A stretch of DNA of 64,000 nucleotides from Ignatzschineria larvae DSM 13226 (GCF_038500265.1 NZ_CP150637.1:67001-131000), one strand, 5' to 3'; positions 20,071-28,442 are shown, numbered from the stretch's first letter. Numbers and translations are program-made. Notes: a model not told the origin generated them from the letters alone.

Positions 20071-20883
20071 ATGATAAATAACGATAACAATAATGATAAC
20101 AACAATAATGCCTTGAAGAATGAAAAGCAAAAAGTCGATCTCAATTGTGATTTAGGAGAGAGTTTTGGTGCTTGGAAAATGGGGGATGATGAAGCAATTT
20201 TACCCTTAATCAGCTCGGCGAATATCGCTTGTGGTTTTCATGCCGGCGATTTTGATACGATGCGAAAAACGGTGGAGTTAGCACTCGATTATGAGGTGGC
20301 GATGGGTGCGCATCCGGGACTCCCTGATCTTCAAGGGTTTGGTCGGCGGAATATGGCCATTACCCCAAAAGAAGCCTATAACATGGTGGTCTATCAGGTT
20401 GGCGCACTACAAGGATTTATTCGAGCCTTAGGCGGAAAGCTACACCATGTCAAACCCCATGGCGCACTTTATAACATGGCCGCAACGAATGAATCATTGG
20501 CCTTAGCCATTGCCCATGCAATTGCGGATGTTTCTCAAGGGGAGGCGATTCTCTATGGTTTATCGGGAAGCGCACTGATTCGAGCAGGAAGAGAAGTGGG
20601 AGTACCGGTCATGAATGAGGTCTTTGCGGATCGCACCTATCAGACAGATGGGACGCTGACTCCTCGTATCGATGCAAATGCGTTAATTACTGATCATAAA
20701 GACTCCATTGCGCAAGTATTACAGATGGTGGAATCAAATGCTGTAACAACGGTAACAGGAGAAGTGATCGCTTTAGAGGCAGATACAATCTGCGTGCATG
20801 GTGATGGAGCTTCGGCATTGCAATTTGTTGAAGAGATTCGTCAAACCTTTAAAAAGCGGAAGATTCTCATTAGTGCTGATTAA
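20071..20883 (+). CDS. pxpA: 5-oxoprolinase subunit A (LamB/YcsF family)
   Basis: A 270-residue LamB/YcsF-fold protein. Conserved blocks are VDLNCDLGESFG, ANIACGFHAGDF, GAHPGLPDLQGFGRR, VKPHGALYN and EVFADRTY. It completes the PxpABC complex. The family normally begins a few residues before VDLNCD; here an extra Asn-rich stretch of ~18 residues precedes it, encoded by an AAT/AAC/GAT tract. A strong AGGAGG just before the ATG pair at 20068/20071 supports that start; 20071 has the better spacing. A TTG codon after the tract is a possible alternative. Confidence 0.92.
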   Translation: MINNDNNNDNNNNALKNEKQKVDLNCDLGESFGAWKMGDDEAILPLISSANIACGFHAGDFDTMRKTVELALDYEVAMGAHPGLPDLQGFGRRNMAITPKEAYNMVVYQVGALQGFIRALGGKLHHVKPHGALYNMAATNESLALAIAHAIADVSQGEAILYGLSGSALIRAGREVGVPVMNEVFADRTYQTDGTLTPRIDANALITDHKDSIAQVLQMVESNAVTTVTGEVIALEADTICVHGDGASALQFVEEIRQTFKKRKILISAD

Positions 20884-20983
20884 ATGGGAAATTTCATTTA
20901 CATGTTCTATCTAAAAGTTCTACTTACGTGTTCTTTTTGAATCTTCATTGTAACCACTATCATTAATTTATCTTCGTTTTATC

Positions 20984-21013
20984 AGGCTACCGAGGCTTTT
21001 ATCTCGATAGCCT
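20984..21013. promoter_or_regulatory. Hairpin between pxpA and the NRAMP-like gene
   Basis: AGGCTACCGAG and CTCGATAGCCT form an 11-bp stem with one mismatch and an 8-base loop. No T run follows, so it is not a standard terminator; it may be an RNA stabiliser or an operator. The rest of 20884-21163 shows nothing else. Confidence 0.4.
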
Positions 21014-21163
21014 CCACTATGCGGTGATTTCAGAATCATAACAATAACGGGGTGGGATCCTCACTCACTGAAATCATCAAAATTACCACTAAAAGTGATC
21101 TTATTGATCATGATCTCAAGCAAGCTATTGAGAGAATATAAAAAGCAATTAAAGGAGTCATTT

Positions 21164-22393
21164 ATGGGCAAACCATCTTCTAACAAACCTTACGATATTA
21201 ATGAACATGCCAAAGCAAGGCGGAGTGCGATTATTGGTGCGGTCTTTCTTATGGGGCTATCCGCCATTGGTCCTGGGTTTTTAACACAAACCACTACATT
21301 TACCATGCAGTTAGGGGCCAGTTTTGCCTTTGTCATTCTCTTCTCTATTATTTTAGATTTAGGCGCACAGCTCAATATTTGGCGCATTATTACCGTCTCT
21401 AATATGCGCGGGCAAGATATTGCTAATAAAGTGATTCCAGGATTGGGCTATTTTGTCTCGGTGCTTGTGGTGATGGGTGGACTTGCTTTTAATATTGGGA
21501 ATGTCGCCGGCGCTGGATTGGGGCTTAATGTTTTTACAGGATTATCGGTTGAAGCCGGAGCGATGATCAGTGCCGCTATTGCGATTGCGATCTTTCTCTT
21601 TAAGGAAGCCGGGAGGATTATGGATAAGTTTATCCAATTGGCCGGTATTGTGATGATTTTCTTAACGCTCTATATTGTCTTTAAATCGTCACCGCCAGTA
21701 GCGGAAGCCGCTTATCGCACCTTCGTACCCGATGCTCCACTTTCTGCCTTAATATTGGCCACTGTGACACTTGTAGGGGGAACTGTGGGGGGCTATATCA
21801 CCTTTGCCGGCGCGCATCGTCTCTTAGATGCGGGAGTTCATGGGAAGGCTGTTGTTAAAGAGGTCTCAAATGGCTCTTTGATGGGAATTGGTGTCACTGC
21901 AATTATGCGTGTGATTCTCTTTTTAGCGGTTTTAGGGGTGATCAGTCAGGGATTCCAATTAGCTGCTGATAATCCTGTGGCTTCTGTCTTTGAACATGCC
22001 GCAGGTAGAGTTGGTTATCTCTTCTTTGGTGTGATTATGTGGGCAGCGGCTGTCACATCGGTGATTGGGGCGGCTTATACTTCAGTAACCTTTTTACGGG
22101 TCTTTAGTAATAAAGTGGCGAAGAATCAGAACAAATTTATTATCGCCTTTATCTTTATCTCAACCGTAGTCTTTGTCAGTATCGGTCGTCCTGTTGAGAT
22201 TCTCATTTTTGTGGGCGCGCTCAATGGTTTGATTTTACCACTAACATTAGGCCCTATTCTATTTGCAGCATATCGTAAAGATGTCGTCGGTGATTATAAA
22301 CATCCTATTTGGCAGACTGTTTTCGGTGCTATTGTTGTTGTAATTATGACAGTTCTAGGAGTACAAACACTCTATCATTATATTGCAGGATAG
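21164..22393 (+). CDS. NRAMP-related membrane transporter (YcsG-like)
   Basis: A 409-residue protein with about eleven helices and the NRAMP fold pattern: GPGFLTQTTTFTMQLGASFA in helix 1 and the inner AAVTSVIGAAYTSVTF. The canonical DPGN metal-binding motif of helix 1 is absent and no MPH motif is seen in the helix 6 region, so divalent metal transport is doubtful. In Bacillus subtilis the related ycsG lies in the ycsF-kipI-kipA cluster; the same association here suggests uptake of 5-oxoproline or a related compound. I start at the ATG at 21164, which has AAAGGAG upstream, rather than at 21095. Confidence 0.78.
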   Translation: MGKPSSNKPYDINEHAKARRSAIIGAVFLMGLSAIGPGFLTQTTTFTMQLGASFAFVILFSIILDLGAQLNIWRIITVSNMRGQDIANKVIPGLGYFVSVLVVMGGLAFNIGNVAGAGLGLNVFTGLSVEAGAMISAAIAIAIFLFKEAGRIMDKFIQLAGIVMIFLTLYIVFKSSPPVAEAAYRTFVPDAPLSALILATVTLVGGTVGGYITFAGAHRLLDAGVHGKAVVKEVSNGSLMGIGVTAIMRVILFLAVLGVISQGFQLAADNPVASVFEHAAGRVGYLFFGVIMWAAAVTSVIGAAYTSVTFLRVFSNKVAKNQNKFIIAFIFISTVVFVSIGRPVEILIFVGALNGLILPLTLGPILFAAYRKDVVGDYKHPIWQTVFGAIVVVIMTVLGVQTLYHYIAG

Positions 22394-22627
22394 AATGGTG
22401 TTGTCCTTTTAGAATAACGGTGAATAAAGTGATCAGATATTGTTACTGTGAGTCATATGATTATAATAGGGCAATATCTGTTTTTTAACGGAGTTAGAAG
22501 GATACGTTCTAAAAGGGTGAATTGAATAGATCAATAGCTTAATTGTATAAAATAGTGGGTTATCAATTGAGGCTAAACCTATTTTAAAAAAGTTCATAAA
22601 ACGGTAAAAAATTAGGCATAAAAAGTT

Positions 22628-22655
22628 TTGACTCTCATAAAAAATAGCGTATACT
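22628..22655 (+). promoter_or_regulatory. Promoter-like TTGACT-16-TATACT
   Basis: A good sigma-70-like pair about 130 bp upstream of the tRNA gene. It may be an additional upstream promoter for it. Confidence 0.5.
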
Positions 22656-22742
22656 TGTCTTCGTTGGTTGAGACGGCAAACATTTAAACCGGTAAGTAAT
22701 AAGACTTACAACTTTAAATTTAAAATAGTTAGCTAAATAATC

Positions 22743-22771
22743 TTGACAACACCAACAGAATTGAATAAAAT
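22743..22771 (+). promoter_or_regulatory. tRNA-Val promoter, TTGACA-17-TAAAAT
   Basis: A consensus -35 box (22743-22748), a 17-base spacer and a near-consensus -10 box (22766-22771) end 12 bp before the first base of the tRNA. This is the likely main promoter. Confidence 0.75.
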
Positions 22772-22783
22772 TTCTCTTCTATT

Positions 22784-22859
22784 GGGTGCTTAGCTCAGTT
22801 GGTAGAGCATCGCCCTTACAAGGCGAGGGTCGGGGGTTCGAACCCCTCAGCACCCACCA
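22784..22859 (+). tRNA. tRNA-Val (anticodon UAC)
   Basis: A 76-base tRNA with encoded CCA. The acceptor GGGTGCT pairs with AGCACCC, the D arm is GCTC/GAGC, the anticodon stem TCGCC/GGCGA encloses CTTACAA (anticodon TAC), and the T arm GGGGG-TTCGAAC-CCCTC has one G-T pair. It closely resembles the E. coli valine tRNA of the same anticodon. It stands alone with its own promoter and terminator. Confidence 0.97.
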
Positions 22860-22867
22860 AATAGACA

Positions 22868-22897
22868 AACCTCTTACAGAAATGTAAGAGGTTTTTT
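22868..22897 (+). terminator. Terminator of the tRNA-Val transcript
   Basis: AACCTCTTACA and TGTAAGAGGTT form a perfect 11-bp stem with a GAAA loop, followed by four more T residues. It lies 8 bp after the CCA end. Confidence 0.93.
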
Positions 22898-22898
22898 A

Positions 22899-23345
22899 TT
22901 GTCTGAATTGTTCTCAATAAAGCTGATTCTCGGCGGGAGGGAATAGCTGCAAAACCAGACAAATCCCACGCCCGCAAGTGAGCGATTTTCTGATCTCTCG
23001 GTATTAGAGATACCTAATTTGCCGGCACACAATTGTTGCAAGGGCGAGGTCATTCGCTCCGGCGATGTGATCAATTGTCTTAGTTGTTCTAAATAAATCT
23101 GAGACTCGGCGGGAGGGAATAGCTGCAAAACCAGACAAATCCCGCGCCCGCAAGTGAGCGATTTTCTAATCTCTCAACACGAGAGCTCCAACTGCCGGCG
23201 CACGATTGTGACAAGGGCGAGATCATTCGCCCCGGCGATGTGATCAATTGTCTTAGTTGTTCTAGATAAATCTGAGACTCGGCGGGAGGGAATAGCTGCA
23301 AAACCAGACAAATCCCGCGCCCGCGAGAGCGCAATTTTCTAATCT
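22899..23345 (-). repeat. Array of three ~175-bp GC-rich repeat units
   Basis: Units begin with CTCGGCGGGAGGGAATAGC at 22929, 23105 and 23278, giving periods of 176 and 173 bp. On the minus strand they share with the arrays at 33703-46434 the blocks GCGGGCGCGGGATTTGTCTGG, CATTCCCTCCCGCC-like, CATCGCCGGGGCGAA and GTGCGCCGGCAG. They lack the ATGAAAAAATTT block found in the other arrays. The last unit runs into the 3' end of clcA. Confidence 0.9.
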
Positions 23346-24721
23346 TTCGGTGATTCAACAGTACCGCTCGGCGTATCAAGAGGGTTACGAATCGGTTGAT
23401 GGTTTTTGAGGAGTGTTTTCTCAAGTAATACTGTATAGAGTGGATGACCACCAAAGAGTTGTGCTGCAATAGTTGCGCCTAGACAGGTAATGAGCATCGG
23501 TAAAATAAGCGTGAAACTACTAGTCAACTCTAATACCAATATTGCACCCGTTAAAGGTGCACGAACCGTCGCCGCAAAGAGCGCGCCCATGCCGGCAATG
23601 GCAAATACGCCGGCATGTAGTTCATATTGTGGAAAGAAATGAATCGCATAATCGCCAAAAAGCGCCCCAAAGAGCGTTCCGAGTGCTAATAATGGGGAGA
23701 AAATCCCGCCGGTAGCGCCGGAGCTAAAGCAGATAATGGAGGTTAAAAAACGTAGCAGAAAGATAATGAGTAACATCTGCAATGTAAAGGAGCCATTACT
23801 CCAAGCATGAATGACATTAAATCCTTCCCCTACAAGATCCGGTAGATAAAGAGCAATCACGCCGCAGGAGCCACCAATAATCCCCCCAGTAATAACAAAG
23901 CGTAACATACGACCTTTATAAAATGATTCAAAGCGATCTTGTAAAAAGAGAAGAGAGCGATTAAAAGAGAGCCCGACAAGTCCCATCAAAAAGCCTAAGA
24001 GCAGGAAGAGCCAAAGTGCCGATAGATCTACATGATCAAAGGTGCCGATATTGAGCAGGGTGCTACTACCATAAATAACGCGGAAAACGATCGTAGCCAT
24101 AACAGAGCCAATGAGGACCGATTTAAAAGAAATTAAGCCATATTTAAACTCACTTCGCATCTCTTCAATGACAAAGATAATGCCCGCCAGTGGGGCATTA
24201 AAGGCGGCGGAAAGGCCTGCAGCGGCACCTGATGCTAGTAGAATGTGGCGATTCTCTCCTTCTTTGAGGCGAAAGATATCGGCAAACATGCCCGCAATAT
24301 TCGCGCCCATCTGTACGGTTGGCCCTTCACGACCTAATACCATTCCAGAACCGAGTGTACCTAATCCCCCTAAGAATTTTACCGGTAATACTCGCCACCA
24401 GCGAACAGGACGCAAATCCTCGAGCGCACCCTCTACTTCCGGAATCCCAGAACCACCCGCTTCCGGCGCAAAGCGTTTGACGATATAGTAAGAGATCATG
24501 CTTAAGATCATCGATACAATGAAGATAGCAACGGCGATATAAAGCGGATCTGTGAGATATTGCTCAACTTTGCTGACGCGAATAGTGGAGATGAACTCAA
24601 CACTAAATTGGAAAGCAACACCGACTAAACCGGCAAATGCACCAATGACTGCAGAGAGTAGGAGGATGTGAAGCGGCGTTTTATCGCTTTTAATCAATTG
24701 ATCGATAAACTTAAATTTCAA
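23339..24721 (-). CDS. clcA: ClC-type H+/Cl- exchange transporter
   Basis: A 460-residue ClC protein. Selectivity-filter and gating segments are complete: GSGIPEVEGAL, GREGPTVQ with the gating glutamate, and VIEEMRSEFKYG carrying the internal proton glutamate, so it should exchange chloride for protons as E. coli ClcA does. No in-frame ATG exists near the expected start. I choose TTG at 24721 because AAGGA lies seven bases before it. An open frame extends to 24793 but its first codons lie in the IS30 element. The last codons (ESPKD and TAG) fall inside a repeat unit. Confidence 0.9.
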   Translation of the reverse strand: MKFKFIDQLIKSDKTPLHILLLSAVIGAFAGLVGVAFQFSVEFISTIRVSKVEQYLTDPLYIAVAIFIVSMILSMISYYIVKRFAPEAGGSGIPEVEGALEDLRPVRWWRVLPVKFLGGLGTLGSGMVLGREGPTVQMGANIAGMFADIFRLKEGENRHILLASGAAAGLSAAFNAPLAGIIFVIEEMRSEFKYGLISFKSVLIGSVMATIVFRVIYGSSTLLNIGTFDHVDLSALWLFLLLGFLMGLVGLSFNRSLLFLQDRFESFYKGRMLRFVITGGIIGGSCGVIALYLPDLVGEGFNVIHAWSNGSFTLQMLLIIFLLRFLTSIICFSSGATGGIFSPLLALGTLFGALFGDYAIHFFPQYELHAGVFAIAGMGALFAATVRAPLTGAILVLELTSSFTLILPMLITCLGATIAAQLFGGHPLYTVLLEKTLLKNHQPIRNPLDTPSGTVESPKD

Positions 24722-24781
24722 AATAAAATCCTTCAGTAGTGAGGCAGTAACTCGTTTGAAATAACGGTCATTATTATAATC

Positions 24782-25867
24782 CTTGAGTTCCAATTTCTAA
24801 CGCAACAGTTAATGTTTCGTCATCTGAGTAGCTTCATATTCCTTGTGAAATAGTTCTGTAATAACTTCGATAGGCGATCTAAAATTAAAGCGTTTTCGAG
24901 GTCGACTATTGAGTGATAGCGCTATTTCATCAAGCTCTTCCTGACTATGAATAGAAAGATCTGTCCCTTTGGGCAAGTATTGTCGTATCAAACCATTGAT
25001 ATTCTCATTACTCCCTCTTTGCCAGGGGCTATGGGGATCACAAAAGTAGATAGCAACTCCCGTATTTTGCGTGATCTGAGCATGATAAGCCATTTCTTTC
25101 CCTCGATCATAGGTCATTGTTCGTGCAAATGTTAAAGGTACTCGATTGAGTGCTGCGCTAAACCCTATAACGGCAGAGGTTGCGGTTGCATCTTCCATTT
25201 TGATTAACATAACATAACCACTAGTGCGCTCAACTAATGTGCCGACAGCTGAAGCGTTGCCTTTTCCTTTGATCAAATCACCTTCCCAATGTCCAGGTGT
25301 TAAACGATCTTTAACTTCTGGAGGACGTAAGTGAATACTTACTAAATCAGGAATTTGCCCTCTTCTATCCACAGTTCCTTTTCGGGGTTTTCGTGTGGTA
25401 CGTCCTTGCCTTAAACATTGGAGTAATTCTTTTTTTAATTGGCCAACGGGTAAAGCATACAAGGCATTGTAGATTGTTTCTTGGCAAACATAGTAACTAG
25501 AATTAGCCATCTTTTTAAGTACCCCGGATATTTGTTCAGGAGATAATTTAGCACGTAAACACTGTTCCACAAAACCAAATAAGACCGTTCCTGGCGTTAG
25601 TTTTTCATCAGGGGCGCATCTCTTTCTAGCTTGTAAATAGGCGTACTGTGCCTTTGTTGCAGCATAGTGATCTTTATCCTCAACTCTTTTTAACTCTCTG
25701 GAAATTGTCGAAGGCGATCGGTTTAGCTCTTTAGCAATGGTTCGAATACTTTTATTAAGTTGTATACCAACTTCAATATTGATCCGTTCATTAAGTGATA
25801 ATCTTGAATAGTTCATGGCAACATTTTACTCCTTAAGTAAGTGTTGCGCTAGGAATTGGATTCCGCC
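24782..25867 (-). mobile_element. IS30-family insertion sequence, copy 1
   Basis: A 1086-bp element from CTTGAGTTCC to GGATTCCGCC. Its ends are inverted repeats sharing TCCAATTxCTAxCGCAACA, and it is flanked by the 3-bp direct repeat ATC (24779-24781 and 25868-25870). A second copy at 53745-54830 has the same length and ends. One transposase gene fills it. It lies 60 bp upstream of the clcA start and probably separates clcA from its own promoter. Confidence 0.95.
24809..25816 (-). CDS. IS30-family transposase (copy 1)
   Basis: A 335-residue transposase. It has an N-terminal helix-turn-helix ([20 protein letters not shown]) and a DDE catalytic domain: the first Asp in [12 protein letters not shown], the second in [12 protein letters not shown] and the Glu in [21 protein letters not shown]. 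All of these are IS30-family signatures. The gene is intact, so the element is probably active. It differs from copy 2 by one synonymous base (25076) in what I could compare. Confidence 0.95.
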   Translation of the reverse strand: MNYSRLSLNERINIEVGIQLNKSIRTIAKELNRSPSTISRELKRVEDKDHYAATKAQYAYLQARKRCAPDEKLTPGTVLFGFVEQCLRAKLSPEQISGVLKKMANSSYYVCQETIYNALYALPVGQLKKELLQCLRQGRTTRKPRKGTVDRRGQIPDLVSIHLRPPEVKDRLTPGHWEGDLIKGKGNASAVGTLVERTSGYVMLIKMEDATATSAVIGFSAALNRVPLTFARTMTYDRGKEMAYHAQITQNTGVAIYFCDPHSPWQRGSNENINGLIRQYLPKGTDLSIHSQEELDEIALSLNSRPRKRFNFRSPIEVITELFHKEYEATQMTKH

Positions 25868-26018
25868 ATCTATAATAAACAATAAAATAATAAAAAATAG
25901 ATATCGATATTTTAAGTGGATATTTTATTGTAGTTATTATTTTTTATTTAATAAGTTATAGATGTAGTCAATTAGTTAAAGCCAATTAGTTAAAGTCATT
26001 TTTGAATTTAATAATGTC

Positions 26019-26197
26019 ATTTATAGTAAATTTGGTTTAAGAAAAAATAGTTTTAAGTAGCTAGTGTGGGATTTTAAAAGTACATCAAATTGTACTCAAT
26101 AACACTTGCAAGATGCCGGATGGAACAGTTTTCTCGCCTCGATCAGCTGATGCGCCGGCATTTGAATAAACTTATTTTGAACCGATACTACTATAAG
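26019..26197 (-). repeat. MITE-like intergenic repeat, copy B
   Basis: The reverse complement matches copy A at 13913-14047, including ATGCCGGCGCATC, CTGATCGAGGC and ATCCGGCATCTTGCAAGTGTT. Copy B has about 50 additional bases before the shared end TTTTTCTTAAACCAAATTTACTATAAA. The ends read TTATAGTAGTATCGGTT and (inverted) TTATAGTAAATTTGGTT, an imperfect terminal inverted repeat. The rest of 25871-26304 is AT-rich with no gene. Confidence 0.7.
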
Positions 26198-26208
26198 AAG
26201 TAGGTACA

Positions 26209-26243
26209 AAAAAAGAGTGGGGAATCAATCCTCACTCTTTTTT
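26209..26243. terminator. Terminator of rpsB-tsf
   Basis: AAAGAGTG and CACTCTTT form the core of a stem, extended by GGA/TCC, flanked on both sides by A or T runs. On the minus strand it ends in TTTTTT, 60 bp after the tsf stop. Confidence 0.85.
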
Positions 26244-26304
26244 CTTTGATCCTATTTAGTCACTCATCTTATCGATTAGTAGATGAATTTTACTTTTATG
26301 AATC

Positions 26305-27168
26305 TTATTTTAATTGTTCCATCACTTCTGCAGCGAAGTCAGATTCAACAATCTCAACACCTTCACCAAGCTCTAAACGAACAAAGCTGTTCACTTTCGC
26401 TGATTCAGATTTAAGAAGCTTTTCAACTGTTGTGTCAGGATCTTTAACGAACGCTTGACCTACAAGTGTCACTTCTTCAAGATATTTACGGATACGACCT
26501 TCGATCATTTTCTCTTGGATATCTGCAGGGCGTCCTGATTCAGCCGCTTGCGCTGTGAAGATTTCACGCTCTTTATCTAAGATGTCGCTAGGAACGCCAG
26601 ATGCATCTACGCAAAGGGGTTTCGCTGCTGCGATATGCATTGCGATATCACGTGGAAGTTCTGCGTTTCCGCCTTCAACATCAACGATTGCCGCAATACG
26701 AATACCGTGAAGATATGCACCGATGGTGCCTTTTGCTTCGATACCAGCGACGCGACGAACAGTGATGTTCTCACCGATTTTCGCGATGAGGTTTTTACGT
26801 GCTTCATCAAGAGAGATACCGTCAACAGTGATATCTGCTAAGTCATCGATGCAAGTTGCACGTTTTTCGAAAGCGATATCTGCCACTTTGTTAGAGAATG
26901 CGATAAAGTCTTCGTTTTTAGTGACGAAGTCAGTTTCACAGTTGACTTCTACGATCACGCCGAATTTATCGTCGCTACGTACTAAAAGTGTTCCTTCAGC
27001 GGCTGCGCGGTCTGCTTTTTTATCAGCTTTTGCTTGGCCGTTTTTACGCATCAATTCGATTGCGGCTTCAATATCACCATTTGTCTCTGTTAATGCTTTT
27101 TTGCATTCCATCATTCCAGAACCTGTACGTTCACGGAGTTCTTTTACCATAGCTGCTGTAATTGCCAT
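26305..27168 (-). CDS. tsf: Translation elongation factor Ts
   Basis: A 287-residue EF-Ts, nucleotide exchange factor for EF-Tu. The N-terminal UBA-like domain has VKELRERTGSGMMECKKAL, the core contains NCETDFVTKNEDF, which contacts EF-Tu, and the C-terminal VGQAFVKDPDTTVEKLL is also conserved. It follows rpsB on the same strand with a hairpin between them, as in most proteobacteria. Confidence 0.97.
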   Translation of the reverse strand: MAITAAMVKELRERTGSGMMECKKALTETNGDIEAAIELMRKNGQAKADKKADRAAAEGTLLVRSDDKFGVIVEVNCETDFVTKNEDFIAFSNKVADIAFEKRATCIDDLADITVDGISLDEARKNLIAKIGENITVRRVAGIEAKGTIGAYLHGIRIAAIVDVEGGNAELPRDIAMHIAAAKPLCVDASGVPSDILDKEREIFTAQAAESGRPADIQEKMIEGRIRKYLEEVTLVGQAFVKDPDTTVEKLLKSESAKVNSFVRLELGEGVEIVESDFAAEVMEQLK

Positions 27169-27212
27169 TATAAAATACCTTTATCTAATAAAGTTAATCG
27201 GAAAAGAGAAGA

Positions 27213-27250
27213 TTGAGCGCTGTTCAAAATTATCAGATTGCAGCGCTCAA
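27213..27250 (-). promoter_or_regulatory. Hairpin in the rpsB-tsf spacer
   Basis: TTGAGCGCTG and CAGCGCTCAA form a perfect 10-bp stem with an 18-base loop. On the minus strand only a mixed T/C run follows, so it could be a partial terminator or a processing site that sets the S2 to EF-Ts ratio. Confidence 0.6.
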
Positions 27251-27258
27251 TGAACCCA

Positions 27259-28080
27259 TTATTCTGCTGCTTGTGCTTCTTCAGCTTTAACTTCAACAAC
27301 TTCTTCAACGACTGCTTCAACAACTTCTTCAGTAACTTCTTCAGTAACTTCTACAAATTGATCTTTCTCTTGAAGATCTTGAGAGATCAATTGTGCATTT
27401 GAACCGCGGCCTTCGATTACAGCATCAGCTGCTGCTGTTGCATAGAGTTGAATTGCGCGGATTGCATCGTCGTTACCAGGAATAACGTAATCGATATTGT
27501 CTGGTGAGCTGTTAGTATCTACAACGCCAATTACAGGAATACCCATTTTTCTTGCTTCTGCAACTGCGTTACTTTCGTAGCCTACATCGATGATGAAGAT
27601 TGCATCAGGAATGTTTGGCATCTCTTTGATACCGCCGAGGCTTTTCTCAAGTTTGTTGAGTTCGCGCTCTAAAAGAATCCCTTCTTTTTTAGTTAAACGC
27701 TCAAGAGAACCGTCAGCTTTCATCTCTTCGATTTCACGAAGACGACGAATTGAGTTACGAACAGTTTTGAAGTTAGTAAGCATACCACCTAACCAGCGAT
27801 GGTTAACGTAAGGCATACCTGCACGTTTAGCTTGTTCTGTGATAATGTCAGAGGCTGCGCGTTTTGTACCTACGAACAATACACGACCATTTTGTGATGC
27901 TACTTTAGAGATAAAGTTCATCGCATCATTAAACATCGGAAGGGTTTCTTCTAAGTTAATGATATGAATCTTTGAACGTGAGCCAAAGATATAAGGTTTC
28001 ATTTTTGGATTCCAAAAACGAGTTTGATGGCCGAAGTGAACGCCCGCTTCGAGCATGTCGCGCATAGAAACTTGTGACAT
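27259..28080 (-). CDS. rpsB: 30S ribosomal protein S2
   Basis: A 273-residue S2 protein. Recognisable segments are [22 protein letters not shown] at the start (shown here only in part: [15 protein letters not shown]), [24 protein letters not shown] and [21 protein letters not shown]. The C-terminal tail is rich in Glu and Val, with repeated EVVE units, and is longer than in E. coli (241 residues); such tails vary. It binds the 30S head together with S1. Confidence 0.97.
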   Translation of the reverse strand: MSQVSMRDMLEAGVHFGHQTRFWNPKMKPYIFGSRSKIHIINLEETLPMFNDAMNFISKVASQNGRVLFVGTKRAASDIITEQAKRAGMPYVNHRWLGGMLTNFKTVRNSIRRLREIEEMKADGSLERLTKKEGILLERELNKLEKSLGGIKEMPNIPDAIFIIDVGYESNAVAEARKMGIPVIGVVDTNSSPDNIDYVIPGNDDAIRAIQLYATAAADAVIEGRGSNAQLISQDLQEKDQFVEVTEEVTEEVVEAVVEEVVEVKAEEAQAAE

Positions 28081-28413
28081 AAATTTTCCTTTTGTAATTT
28101 AGGGTTAAGCCTCCAGATCATCCATAAACGTAACTTGTCGAAGTTCCATTGCTGAAATCTACGCAAGCACCCCCGTTTAGGTTTGAAAATCTGTGAGTAA
28201 TGTAAAATAAAAAATGTAAGTAAGGAATTGATTTCATTTATTTAAAGCGATCTTGAAAATAGGTTTCAATGACAGTTTTAATCAATGCTATCCCCGACTT
28301 ACTCGTAATGATCTTCTTTAACAGCGATTACCTTATAACTCTCCAAATGATTCAAAACGATTCTTAACATTGGGAAGTAACAGGATCGACTCATTAAAAA
28401 TGACAAGCCCCGT
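28081..28413 (-). promoter_or_regulatory. rpsB leader, possible S2 autoregulatory element
   Basis: A ~330-bp transcribed leader precedes rpsB. Near its end it reads ACGGGGGTGCTTGCGTAGA (minus strand), similar in character to the conserved GGGGUGCU-type block of the gammaproteobacterial rpsB leader (t44/rpsB leader family), where S2 represses its own translation. I cannot fold it here, so the assignment is tentative. Confidence 0.45.
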
Positions 28414-28419
28414 ATTATA
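28414..28419 (-). promoter_or_regulatory. rpsB -10 box (TATAAT)
   Basis: TATAAT on the minus strand, followed by ACGGGG. With a 17-base spacer the -35 box would be at 28437-28442, the last six bases before the IS5-family element, reading TAGATA. The insertion therefore adjoins or has replaced part of the -35 region. Confidence 0.55.
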
Positions 28420-28442
28420 GCGCTAACGTGAGATTTTATCTA

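Noticed and set aside
22784-23345. Integrative element at the tRNA-Val 3' end
   Set aside because: No integrase and no duplicated tRNA 3' end is visible; the sequence after the tRNA is its terminator and repeat units.
22874-23469. Two minus-strand open frames of 84 and 126 residues after the tRNA
   Set aside because: They lie in the ~175-bp repeats, repeat each other in sequence, and the longer one overlaps clcA in another frame.
24111-24488. 125-residue plus-strand open frame antisense to clcA
   Set aside because: It is the shadow of a conserved transporter gene, with no ribosome site or recognisable domain.
26723-27253. 176-residue plus-strand open frame antisense to tsf
   Set aside because: It is opposite the highly conserved EF-Ts gene; codon structure of tsf explains the open frame.
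28081-28413. A small coding gene in the rpsB leader
   Set aside because: No frame with a ribosome site and adequate length is present; a regulatory RNA leader is the better explanation.
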